Made by a program: the position numbers and the translations under genes
Notes under the pieces: model-generated
Databases searched by the model: none
Told to the model about the DNA's origin: nothing
What the model saw: only the letters and a program-made list of their open reading frames with translations
Part shown: positions 54,626-64,000 of the stretch, in pieces
Layout of the letters: each line of letters begins with the position of its first letter
How positions within the stretch are numbered: position 1 is the first letter of the stretch
Assembly (NCBI RefSeq): GCF_022201045.2
Contig: NC_068558.1
Location: 45,597,001-45,661,000, forward strand
Direction of reading: 5' to 3'
Source: Citrus sinensis
Lineage: Eukaryota > Streptophyta > Magnoliopsida > Sapindales > Rutaceae
DNA: 64,000 bases

Positions 54626-57610
54626 GGGTAATTATCACAAACCTCCCCTGAGGTTTAGCATATTCTCAGTTTGATCGATTGTATTCACGTATTTTTAAAT
54701 ACCTCCCCTAATGTTAATATACCGTTTCGTATAAATTGGTTGGTGAGGATAAAATTGTAAAAAGACCCATTAATGATAAAAAAAAAAAATTTAAGAAAGC
54801 TTGAAAAATTTCACGTTGGGTTTTGAAATTGGTCTCAATTTTGTGAATGTCCATTGGGTAAAGAACAAAAGCAAAGCCTTTACCCAGCAGACATTAACAC
54901 CCACTTAAAAAGAAAAGGAAATATGGTCCTCTCTTTCCTCTATTCAAATCGAAGCCATGAAACACGACATCCCTTTCATCTTCTCTTTAGTGCTTTGATT
55001 AAAATGCTTGCTCACAAATGGGAGATCATGACACTGAATTTAGAGACGCCAATACTAGAGACGACTGATTCACGATGGCTATGTGGAAGGATATCGACCA
55101 ATGACTTTTGCATTCGACCCACAAATAATCCTAGTGTTTTCGAGCCGCAAATAAGGTACGAATCAGATTATTTCCGTGCATGTCAATTTTGTTAGCTAAA
55201 ATTAGGAGATTTGGTTAAAAAAAGAATAATGGGTCTCGAAAATTTTTTGAGAATTTTTTTGTTTCTTCCATTTTTTTTTCCGTCGATTAGTGTTAGTTGT
55301 AGGTTAATGATTGCTGCAAATGCATGTTCACTTGTGATTGATTGAAAATGGCTCTGAAAACTTTTTATTCGTTTAAGGTACTGTTGCTGATTGTTGAACA
55401 TGGATTCATGCCAGTCTTTGTTAATTTAAAGATTGGATTTGTTTGAGGGAAATACTTCGGTGAGACCAGACGTGATGAGCAGATGTTTGGTGGCAGAATT
55501 CTGCGAGCAGGTGTCTCCTGTAAGAGCCAGGTAGCAAGGGAAAAGGAGCAGGAATATTCTGCTCGTCCACGAATATGCCATTCACGAGGCGGAACCCTTG
55601 CTAGAGGCATACGGTCACTCCTGCTAGGGTTCGAGGCGAGGAGACCCGGTCAACGGCAGTTGGCGAGACGTGCCTTCCTATCCGAGAATCAAGGCACGAG
55701 GTTCATCTCCATTCGCCCATCATGAAGATAATGAGACATCCACATCCGAGCGTGGGGAGAACAACAGGCGTAAACTGCGGAAGACCGGGACTCAGAGGAA
55801 GCCTATAAAAAGGTAGCCAACGAAGGTAAAAGGGTTAGACTTTTTGTTATTTGAACTAAGAAAAGAGAGAAAACAACCTAACAACCATAAGATTTGTGGC
55901 AAACGTTCCCCGAACCTTCATATCTGACTTGAGCGTCGGAGGGTTTGCGCCGGGAAAGCAACCGGCGTACTCTGACCTGTCTGTGTGCGCAGGAACCTCT
56001 GGAGAAGAAGCTTTACGAGGAGAGATCCTGGTCGTGGTGAAGTTGATCGAGCAGAGACCCTGGTCGTAGAACGAGGAGAACCAGAATCTCGCATCAACAA
56101 GATTATTTTTTAAGAGATTCGCAAAACCTTCTCTGCTCTAGATTTGGCTTCTGGCATACCTGGTTGGTTGGAGATAATTGTTTATATAATCGCTGCTGCC
56201 TATATTATTCAAGAAGATTGATTAGGCAATGTACTGGGTTAGAGATTGGTAGAACTTTGGAAGATTGGTTGTAGATGCAGCCTGGTTGTGTTGTCAAATA
56301 ATGTGATATGTCAAATCTGTTTTCTTTGGCCTAACAACCTAGAATCTGAGCTATGTCGCCATACAAAGTCCTGACATAATCAAGCTTGTTAGCCAATGTC
56401 CAAAATTGCAGTGTCTTTGGATAATTTCTGTCTTATTTGTTCGAGTTATAAATGAAAATTTCAGTGTATTTGGATATCCATACTGAATGTTGAAGTTATT
56501 GACAAGAGTGGACCCCAAATTCAAGGCCAATGCTCCCTGTTGAGAAGCTTTACATATATAGGACTGTCGCTTGGCAAAAGATTGATATGCTTGGTTTTGT
56601 TTGGAATATGGACGAAGATTTTGCATCGAGACTTTCCTGACAGATCATTTTGCAAATCAAGCTCCAAGTAGCTATCTTCAGACTCTTGGATATATATAAA
56701 GCAGGTTCATGCTGTATATGTGACTCATTGTATCATGATTATTTTTCTATTGCTTATTGCAATTGTAGTCCGTGATGAAGTTGGGGAAAACTTATTAAGG
56801 GTATATAGATGCTCAAAATCTCAATTGCCATTCATTTTACACTTGGCTGAGCTATAGCATACCAGCTAACGATTAATAAAGAAGGTATGAAGCTCCTATT
56901 GCTGGTGGTATTATCAATCAAAGTTGTTATTTTACTTAGGCATAGTTACCATGTATACAATTTGCAGACTTTTTTCATGTTTACGCATTCGATCATCTTT
57001 TTGTTAAGCTAGTGATGGTCGATTTGTGTATTCATTTGTATCACTTGTAGCCCTATAGGAATAAAATTTAAAATTCTATTGCATCTCCTGTACCAAATAC
57101 TAATTTGTTGGCTATATATTTGGGGAAATGGCTTCATCATCTTATTTCTTTGACGTGAATAGTGTAACATTATCTAAATTCAAAAGTATTTCTATCACTT
57201 GTGTAAAAAAACAACCTACTTTTTTTACTCTTCTTATATTAAATAAAGCAAAATCTTCACCAAGATTGAAAGAAATTTGATGCAGAAAGCAAAGCAATGA
57301 GGCAAAGTGCAAAAAAGCTTCCTTCTAATTCTGCGATATTTGACTCAAATCTTTTCTTTATTTCATTCATCAAAGTCATTTTGGAAAGTAGTAGGGATGA
57401 TTTGGTATTTTAATTGTATTCACCTTCCCTGGCGCCAGAACAAACGTGCTTAGTACGAACCAACAATTTTTTATTTGTCATTTTAGCATGCAACAAACGG
57501 TCAAATTAACAGTATACTAACGTCGGGGGAAGTTTTTGAAAATAGACGAATACAATCTATCAAACTGAAAATATGCCAAATCTCAGGAGAAAGGTTTCTG
57601 ATAATTGCCC
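54626..57610. mobile_element. MULE-like transposon, copy A2, carrying a nested solo LTR
   Basis: Left end GGGTAATTATCACAAACC and reversed right end GGGCAATTATCAGAAACC; the inverted repeats continue imperfectly for over 100 bp. A 10 bp duplication TTTTTTGAGC flanks it (54616-54625 and 57611-57620). It belongs to the same family as A1 and shares internal blocks near 55090-55430 and 57355-57540. Size 2985 bp, of which 660 bp is the later LTR insertion. No transposase motif was recognised; a 91-codon minus-strand frame at 56351-56626 has no known domain. Confidence 0.85.
55440..56099 (+). mobile_element. Solo LTR of an LTR retrotransposon
   Basis: 660 bp, much richer in GC than the host element, beginning TGTT and ending AACA (inverted terminal tetranucleotide). 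Flanking 5-mers are GGATT (55435-55439) and AGATT (56100-56104), a target duplication with one mismatch. A TATAAAAA box at 55804 followed by a GC-rich stretch fits a U3-R-U5 layout on the plus strand. No gag/pol, primer-binding site or second LTR nearby. Confidence 0.7.
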
Positions 57611-57620
57611 TTTTTTGAGC

Positions 57621-59541
57621 ACCATTGCTGTCGGTGTGATTGATAGATGTGGCCAAACCACAAGCAGGTTCGAGTGTCTTCCGGGTGGAAATGGAAGAAA
57701 GGTTGTCATGAATTGTTCATGGGGTCAATACTGAACTGGCAACCTAATACCTTGTTTCTTGAAATATTGATGTACATGGTTCACCGCGCACTGCGATCAG
57801 AAGTCATGTAACAGAACTGTACTTTTTGAACTTGTGATGTTCTTGATGAGGTCCAGTTGCACAATCAGTCGAAGACCGGACCGCAAAAATGATTCACCCA
57901 GTAGAAATATGTAGTAATTTTACGAATTATAAAATTGATGAATTTAATTATTAAATTGTATGTTACTTTTAAATGTATTTGATGAGGCCATGTCGTGTAC
58001 GTCACTTACTATTATATGAATTTGATATCTGATAATTTTGATGGTATATTTAGGGTTATTGAAATGTGAAATGTGACGATTTTAACTAAAGAAAAAATTG
58101 GGGAGAGATAATAGAGTACTGCTATTCAGGTTCTATTTGGTATGATTTTTTTAAGTATAGTTTATTTAAGTAAAATTTTTATTTATAAATCTTTTATTAA
58201 TAGAGTTTTTATTGAAAAGATTTTAGTTATTTAGTTGTCAATGAGAGCTTTTGTTAAAATTATAAGATTATTTTAATAGGTAAGTTTTTAAAAATTATTT
58301 TATGAAAATAATAAAATTAGGTTATCAAATAAGTAAAAGATATTTTAGATAGTTTAATATTTAAGAAAAAAATTTCAACTTTTACTCGTAAAAACTTAAA
58401 ATTTGAACTTTTGTTAAGCGCTATTTGGTATATCTTTTCAAATACAACTTATTTAAATAGGGCTTTTATAAATAAAGTTTTTACACAAAAGATTTTAATT
58501 GTTTGATTGTCAATGAGAATTTTTATTAAACATTATAATTTTTTTAATAAATAAGTTTTTTTTAAAGTTATATTATAAAAGAATGAAAGTCAAATAAGTA
58601 AATGATATCTTAGACATTTTAACATTTAAAAAAAATATTTTAACTTTTACTCCCAAAAATTAAAATTTGAATTTTTGTTAGTAGAAACAAAATAACTTAT
58701 TTAATATTTGAAAACTCTACTAAAAAAATTGAACAACTATAGAAATTTTGATAATAATTTATTCTTATAACCATTAAACAAATCATACTAAATAGACACT
58801 TAGTAGAGTTAAAATAACCTGTTTAATCTTTAAAAACTCTATTAAAAATACAGCTAAATTTTTTTTTTGATAAAATAGACTAAATAAGTAAATAGGGCAT
58901 TGGAATCGGGATAATATAAAACTTAACAAGGTTGAAAGCTTGCGCAATCGAGGATAGGGTTGTATTTTACTCTGGCGAGAAAGCAACTTCAACCCGATTT
59001 AGGTTAACCTTATCCCCGAATTAGCAGAAACTCACACCCACACCCAGTCGTTTCAGATCTCCCCAATCGACCTCAAGGTAAGGTTTTAAGTTTGTCCTTC
59101 TCCTTGCTCTCTCTTTATATCAATAACACATAACCATCTCGTCAGCATAAAAACTTTACTCACTTTTTTATTAATATATTATTCAATCTTAAGGGTTCTA
59201 GTCGATCAATTCTAGCGATTCTATGATAATTATCAATACCCATAAGTATGGCGTTACTCCTTTATGATGGAAGCTTCAATAAACCTGGTCAAGAATGGGG
59301 GAACTTTTGAATTTATTTTGGTGACCTGGCAATATGATCAATTAAGCAACTCGCTTCAATTAGAACACTAGATTATCACTTTTGGTTAAAGTATCTCCCT
59401 TTGTTTCCTGGAATTGGTAAATCATAGTTGTAGTGAAAAAGACGTTATACTGGTTAATGAGTGAAATCATTGAGCAATTTCTCTTAAAATGAATGATATA
59501 TGTTCTCATATTAATGGTAGGTTCTATCAAATTGTACAAGT
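57621..59541. other. Spacer, family B repeats and leader of the Myb/SANT gene
   Basis: No gene recognised before the ATG at 59542. The leader probably begins near 58.98-59.07 kb: a non-coding exon ends in a good donor (CAAG then GTAAGG near 59077), and an acceptor (GGTAG) lies around 59518-59521. Confidence 0.4.
58131..58905. repeat. Tandem array of family B MITE-like repeats
   Basis: Two near-complete units in direct order (about 58131-58420 and 58421-58800), each opening CTATTTGGTAT and continuing through AATTGTTTGATTGTCAATGAGA and AACTTTTACTC blocks, then a partial third (about 58801-58905). The right end of the second unit (reverse CTATTTAGTATGATTT) mirrors the left start CTATTTGGTATGATTT, a terminal inverted repeat. 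Confidence 0.65.
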
Positions 59542-61382
59542 ATGAGCATGGGACCCCAGAATGGCGGCGATCGTAATAGGACAGTATGGACTCCTGAGAT
59601 GGATAGATATTTCATTGACTTGATGTTGGAGCAACTCAGTAAAGGGAACAGATTTGATGATCCCTTATTCAGTAAACGAGCATGGAAGCAAATGACTTCA
59701 GTGTTCAGTGCAAAGTTCAAATTTCAGTACCATAAAGATGTTCTCAAAAATCGGTACAAAACACTGAGAAGTCTTTACAGGGCTGTGAAGAGTCTTCTTG
59801 ATCAGAAGGGCTTCAGCTGGGATGAAATGAGACAAATGGTGACGGCTGACAATACCATCTGGGAGGAGTATATTAAGGTGCTTTCCTTAGGGTGTTAATT
59901 ACCTGAATGATTCTTTTTCTGGGTTCTTATTTGCTTATGTCTTATGTGTTTTACTTGCAGGAGCATCCAGAATCTTTTTCTGGGTTCTTATTTGCTTATG
60001 TCTTATGTGTTTTACTTGCAGGAGCATCCAGAAGCGCGTTCATACAGAATAAAAACTGTCCCTTATTATAATGATCTGTGTTTGATATACGGCAATAAAG
60101 CTAGTGAACAAAAAGGTAACAGTCTAGTGTTATTGCTGTCTGTGACAATAACATGCGAAGTTGATTTATTGGTTTGTTTAGATGAACAAGTAGGTGGTAA
60201 GTTGCTAGAGTCGCTGCAATTGCAAGAGAAAGAAAAAGATGCAGATACTACTCATCCAAGGAGTGCTAGTGAGGGGGAAGCGGAGGATCGTGATGAAATT
60301 AGAGTTGATGAAGATAATAGTGTTTCTATGTCCAAAGGAGATGTGGATGATACACTGCAAGTCATATCGAATGGAGCAGAATCTATAGTGGCTAATCGTT
60401 CTAGAACTTACTGGCAACCGCCAATGGACCGTTATTTCATTGATCTTATGCTAGAGCAAGTGCAGAAAGGGAACCGGATTGATGGTGTATTTCGCAAGGA
60501 AGCATGGATAGAGATGATTGGCTCATTCAATGCTAAATTTGGCTTTAAGTATGACATAGAAATTCTGAAAAATCGCTATAAAACACTGAGAAGGCAATAT
60601 AATGTTATAAAGAATCTTTTGGACTTGAATGGGTTTGTTTGGGATGAAGCTCGTCAAATGGTGACTGCTGATGATTATGTGTGGCAAGACTATGTCAAGG
60701 TACTTATACAGGCATAACTTAACTGCTGGTACTTTGTATCATTTCATTGCAAAAGTTCTCAGGGGACTTTTAATATGATTACATGCAGACGCATACAGAT
60801 GCCCGGCAATTCATGACCCGACCAGTGCCATACTTTAAAGATCTCTGTGTGATATGTGGTCATCCAAGTATTGATGAAAATGATTGCTTCTCCATTCAAG
60901 ACTTGGAGATGCATAATGAAGTCCAAGAGATCAAATTTCAGGGAGCATCAAAGAGTTCTCAACATCCTGTGGCATCGGAATCTGGTGAAGACGAACTTGG
61001 TGATTTGTTGGAGGCAGCGGCTCGTATGGGTTCAAAACCTGTTTTCTCTTGTACTAAGAATAAACGCCAATTTGAAAATTGTTCAGACTCTGAATTTCTT
61101 AAAAAATCACGAAGCAAAGACGAGGGCATGCCGGGGACAATTTGTGAGGCGGTAAATGCAGTTTCTTCATTTTCAGATGGGAAGAGTGGTGACTTGAACT
61201 CGAACTCGGTTGCCATTGAGTGTGTTATTGCAGCAGTCCAGGCATTACCAGACATGGATGAAGATCTCATTTTGGACGCTTGTGATTTCCTAGAGGATGA
61301 AATGAAAGCTAAAACATTCATGGCCCTAGATGTTAAACTACGCAAGAAATGGTTGTTAAGGAAACTTCGTCCTCAGCTGTAG
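59542..61382 (+). CDS. Protein with two Myb/SANT-like domains (At2g24960-type)
   Basis: Putative nuclear DNA-binding protein; the Myb/SANT-like fold is shared with the accessory protein of PIF/Harbinger transposons, so a domesticated origin is often inferred. Four exons: 59542-59877, 60022-60115, 60182-60699, 60789-61382; 1542 nt, 513 aa. Module 1 (about residues 14-112) and module 2 (about 221-316) both carry MDRYFIDLMLEQ, KGNR, LKNRYKTLR and a WDE.RQMVTAD core, and each is followed by a HxDAR...VPYxxDLCxIxG tail. An acidic linker lies between them, and residues after about 365 are less conserved, with a basic stretch and a Leu-rich helical end. Intron 2 is only 66 nt, in phase and stop-free, so it can be retained. 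The acceptor of intron 1 is duplicated. Confidence 0.9.
59912..60033 (+). repeat. 61 bp tandem duplication spanning a 3' splice site
   Basis: Two identical 61 bp units (59912-59972, 59973-60033) each contain the polypyrimidine tract, TTGCAG and the first bases of exon 2 (GAGCATCCAGA). The reading frame needs the second acceptor (exon from 60022). Using the first (exon from 59961) shifts frame, because 61 is not a multiple of three. Confidence 0.95.
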
Positions 61383-61901
61383 ATTCTATTGTTACCTTTA
61401 TAAATTTTTATTCTTTGGCAGATTTTTGGATTACAGTCATTCCTGTAGTATGCAATGTAAGTGAAAGAGCTCGAAATTTCCATTCAAGAAAGCAACTGAA
61501 CCAGCCACCCCTCAACCTGGGAAACTAATCCGCGAAAGAAATGGTTGTTAAGTAAACTTAGTCCTCAGCTGTAGATTTTATTGTTACCTTTATTAATTAA
61601 TATTCTTTGGCCAATTTTTGGATTAGATTTACAGGACAATGAACAAATCCTGAACATGTAAGTTTCAACTGACCGATAACCGCAAGAATATATACTACAA
61701 CCCGTGGCTACAACCAAGAAAAGTGAAACAAATAGTATGATTCTCTTCAGGCCTACGTCAAATTGTAGCATCATTACATTTGATTGCTACATCTAACTTA
61801 ACTTTCTACATCAATAAATTGGCACATACGAATAAGATAATGTCAACTGTGAACTAGTCTTCGGAATTTAAAGTTGACAACCACAGCCCCACTGATATCA
61901 T
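61383..61901 (+). other. 3' UTR of the Myb/SANT gene with a duplicated gene tail
   Basis: Sequence at about 61531-61622 repeats the last coding bases, stop and start of the 3' UTR found at 61340-61430 with a handful of differences: a partial tandem duplication with a period of about 191 bp. The two convergent genes end within about 520 bp of each other. Confidence 0.7.
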
Positions 61902-63920
61902 TTATAAGCCATCATCCATGATGGTAGAAAATAATAGTCCCTGTGCAAAATTGCTCCTGTTTGCCTTCTCCAAATGGTCCTCGTTTGACAAGGAAGATTG
62001 CTGAGCATTTCTGCAATCATAGAAAGAACAATCAAGTTCATGAATAAGAAGGCAATGGCTCCCCTGGCCCATATGCGAACTCAAAACAAAGGGACTGTGA
62101 AGGCCATTGATTCTAATGAAGCTTCGGTTGAAAGAGACTAAGAAAGTCTACTTGTGGAACTACATGACACAAAAAGTAGGCAGTAGGAAAGAAGGAAAAA
62201 AAGAAAACAATAAAAGCACTCACTTTTTCATGCCTCATTTAAAACTGTCATTTCGTCATTTCGTCATTCAAAATTTTTGAGAATAATCTTAACAACAAAA
62301 TCATGAAATCATCATGCCAAATAAGCAATAGGCTATCCATATACTCTTGAAGTCCGTCCCCAGCCCATGCATAAAGCATACAGTTAAATGGTGCAAAATC
62401 TAAGTGCATCACAATTCTACCATTTGGCCAGCTCATACTTTGTCTTCCCCTTCATATTTGTGTAGGTTATCTTCCCCTCATTTTCTTTCTTGGCTTTCTA
62501 CTTGTTAGGATAAAATCATGGTACTGTTATACTGATGACGGGGCTGACAATTTTTCCCACATATTAATTTCCAAAAAAAAAAATTCAACTTTTTAACACA
62601 AAAAATTGCTATTTGCATCAAACTTCCTTCTCTCACTATTTGGAATTAATAACATGATGAGGCAGTGCATTCCAGCCTAAATACAAGTTTGCCTATTGTC
62701 AATTATGCAGGGTATTAGCATGCTTTTTGATTGAACATCCTTTTAGTCATAATTCTTTATTAATTATTCATTTTAACTTCACAACCTTTACAGATTTATT
62801 GCACTTTTAACTGATTCCTAGGCCCCGCAACTTATCTCACTGGTGCACGACCTCAACCCATTCGATTAGCGTTCTTCAGATAGCGCAATAGTTAGATCTC
62901 TTAAAGGGAGGCATAGATCTCCGTTATTTATACTATTTCCACTGAACCATCCAAACATGATGATCTCGGCCAAGGATATCAATGGTTGCCAGTTAAATGT
63001 CATATCCTGCTTGAGTTATTTCTCAATATTGCATAATATCACATAAACTGTCCGCATTAACTCTTTCCTCTACATATTAAATTTCCATTTTAAGGATTTT
63101 CATCCCTATTCTCCAATACAACTCTAGACCACTTAATTTTGCATACATTTACCAACTACGCTAGATAGAGCCCTTTCATCACAAGCTTGCAGTTTTCTTT
63201 AAATTCAAAGCGCGATACATTCTCAATTAAAAGCTGTGTTTACCTGACAAATATCCTTGATGCTTGAAAACTTGTTCCAAGTATGATGAATTGAGGAAAA
63301 AGAAAAATGTGTAGAACAAGCATCAAACATGAAAAAGAAAAATGTGTAGAACATGCATAAAACATGAAAGAGTAAAATCTATTGCGCATAATCAAACAAC
63401 TTACGTTTCAAATGTTTTCTCACACGAGCTTTTATCTTCTGCTCCTTCTCCAGTGCTCAAAGCAGGCTGTATGCTTTCAGACTCGTCAGCAGTAGGCATG
63501 TTGTAAATAAATGATAGCCATGGATCAGATGTCTTTTTGGAGGAAGAAACAGAAGAGGATGACCTTGCAAGAAGAGATTGAAAATGTGCATTTTGCAACT
63601 CTTTCCTCAAAGATGATATAGTTGAATTAGAGTTGCCTTTATGAAGTTTTAATTTGTGCCAACTGTAAACTCTTGTTAAGGAAAGTAAAGCATAGCAGCA
63701 ACTTATCATCATTGCCATGTAAAGAACTTAAGCGAAATCTAAAGTAACTAAAATGAGTTAAAAGAAAAGACAAGAAATTCCAAGGAGGAAATAAAGCAGA
63801 AATAAAGAATGGCACTTTTCAAGTCTACCGCGTGAAGGATATATTTGAAATGTTTCCATGTTGTGTTGTTATGTGATCAACCATGTCCATCGTTACCCTT
63901 GTAACGCAAACAGGGCATAC
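61902..63920 (-). CDS. Di19-type zinc-finger protein (partial, C-terminal three exons)
   Basis: Dehydration-induced 19 family: nuclear proteins with two atypical Cys2His2 fingers involved in drought and salt responses. Exons in the window: 63920-63829, 63662-63405, 62010-61902; the earlier exons lie beyond 64000. The first visible exon carries a finger VCPVCVTRV...MVDHITTQH with the C-x2-C and H-x4-H pattern. The second gives WHKLKLHKG...SLRKEL and SDPWLSFIYNMP, a Di19_C hallmark. The third encodes a C-terminus ANRSNFAQGLLFSTIMDDGL, where FxQGLLxSTIxDD is diagnostic. Phase holds at both junctions. The last intron is 1394 nt. It is convergent with the Myb/SANT gene. Confidence 0.92.
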
Positions 63921-64000
63921 CTGTAAAGACACAAGTGCCATCTGTAAGAGAAAGTGTACTTTTAAAAGAACAAGTATACATCTAACCGATATGCATTTAA

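Noticed and set aside
55483..55725. 80-codon frame in the GC-rich segment
   Set aside because: It is inside the solo LTR (55440-56099), which is non-coding.
56351..56626. 91-codon minus-strand frame within MULE A2 as captured gene
   Set aside because: No domain or family match that I can recognise; noted only as a search target.
59944..60717. A single uninterrupted 257-codon frame as the true second exon of the Myb/SANT gene
   Set aside because: It begins inside intron 1 and reads through the duplicated acceptor and the 66 nt intron; splice signals and homologue alignment from memory favour separate exons.

Overview
This is plant nuclear DNA. It is AT-rich, has interrupted genes with GT-AG introns, long gene-poor spacers, many A/T homopolymers and several DNA transposons. 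Gene content and similarity to Arabidopsis proteins place it in a eudicot, probably a woody rosid; Citrus or a relative is my guess, and no part of the sequence proves it. I saw no viral, organellar, rRNA, CRISPR or prokaryotic feature, and no tRNA gene, although I did not scan for tRNAs systematically.

Layout. From 1 to 41.5 kb six protein genes all lie on the minus strand: the 5' end of an ethylene receptor (ERS1-type, cut by the window edge), mitochondrial fumarase (17 coding exons), a PDCD2/MYND zinc-finger protein (10 exons), a small DnaJ protein (5 exons), a 1009-residue kinesin-14 with a calponin-homology domain (19 exons) and an NAD+ carrier of the mitochondrial carrier family (9 exons). 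After about 9 kb of AT-rich transposon-bearing spacer the orientation flips: a DUF789 protein (6 exons) and a protein with two Myb/SANT-like modules (4 exons) lie on the plus strand. A Di19-type zinc-finger gene, cut by the right edge, returns to the minus strand. I rebuilt every exon chain by splice signals, and each one keeps reading phase across all junctions.

Context. From memory, fumarase, the CH-kinesin and the NAD+ carrier are neighbours in Arabidopsis too (At2g47510, At2g47500, At2g47490), so the middle of the window looks like a conserved gene block with PDCD2 and DnaJ genes between fumarase and kinesin. These are housekeeping genes with separate jobs; nothing suggests a pathway cluster.

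Mobile DNA. Two copies of one MULE-like family have intact 10-11 bp target duplications (19.8-21.5 kb and 54.6-57.6 kb), and the second holds a nested solo LTR. There is a hAT-type element with a perfect 8 bp duplication (21.6-22.4 kb), a foldback element with arms of roughly 260 bp and an 11 bp duplication (42.1-42.9 kb), and several MITE-like repeats.

Most notable: an AT-AC (U12-type) intron inside the kinesin motor domain, a GC-AG intron in the DUF789 gene, and a 61 bp tandem duplication that copied a 3' splice site in the Myb/SANT gene. I found no convincing new biological system; the interest is in gene structure and nested transposons.
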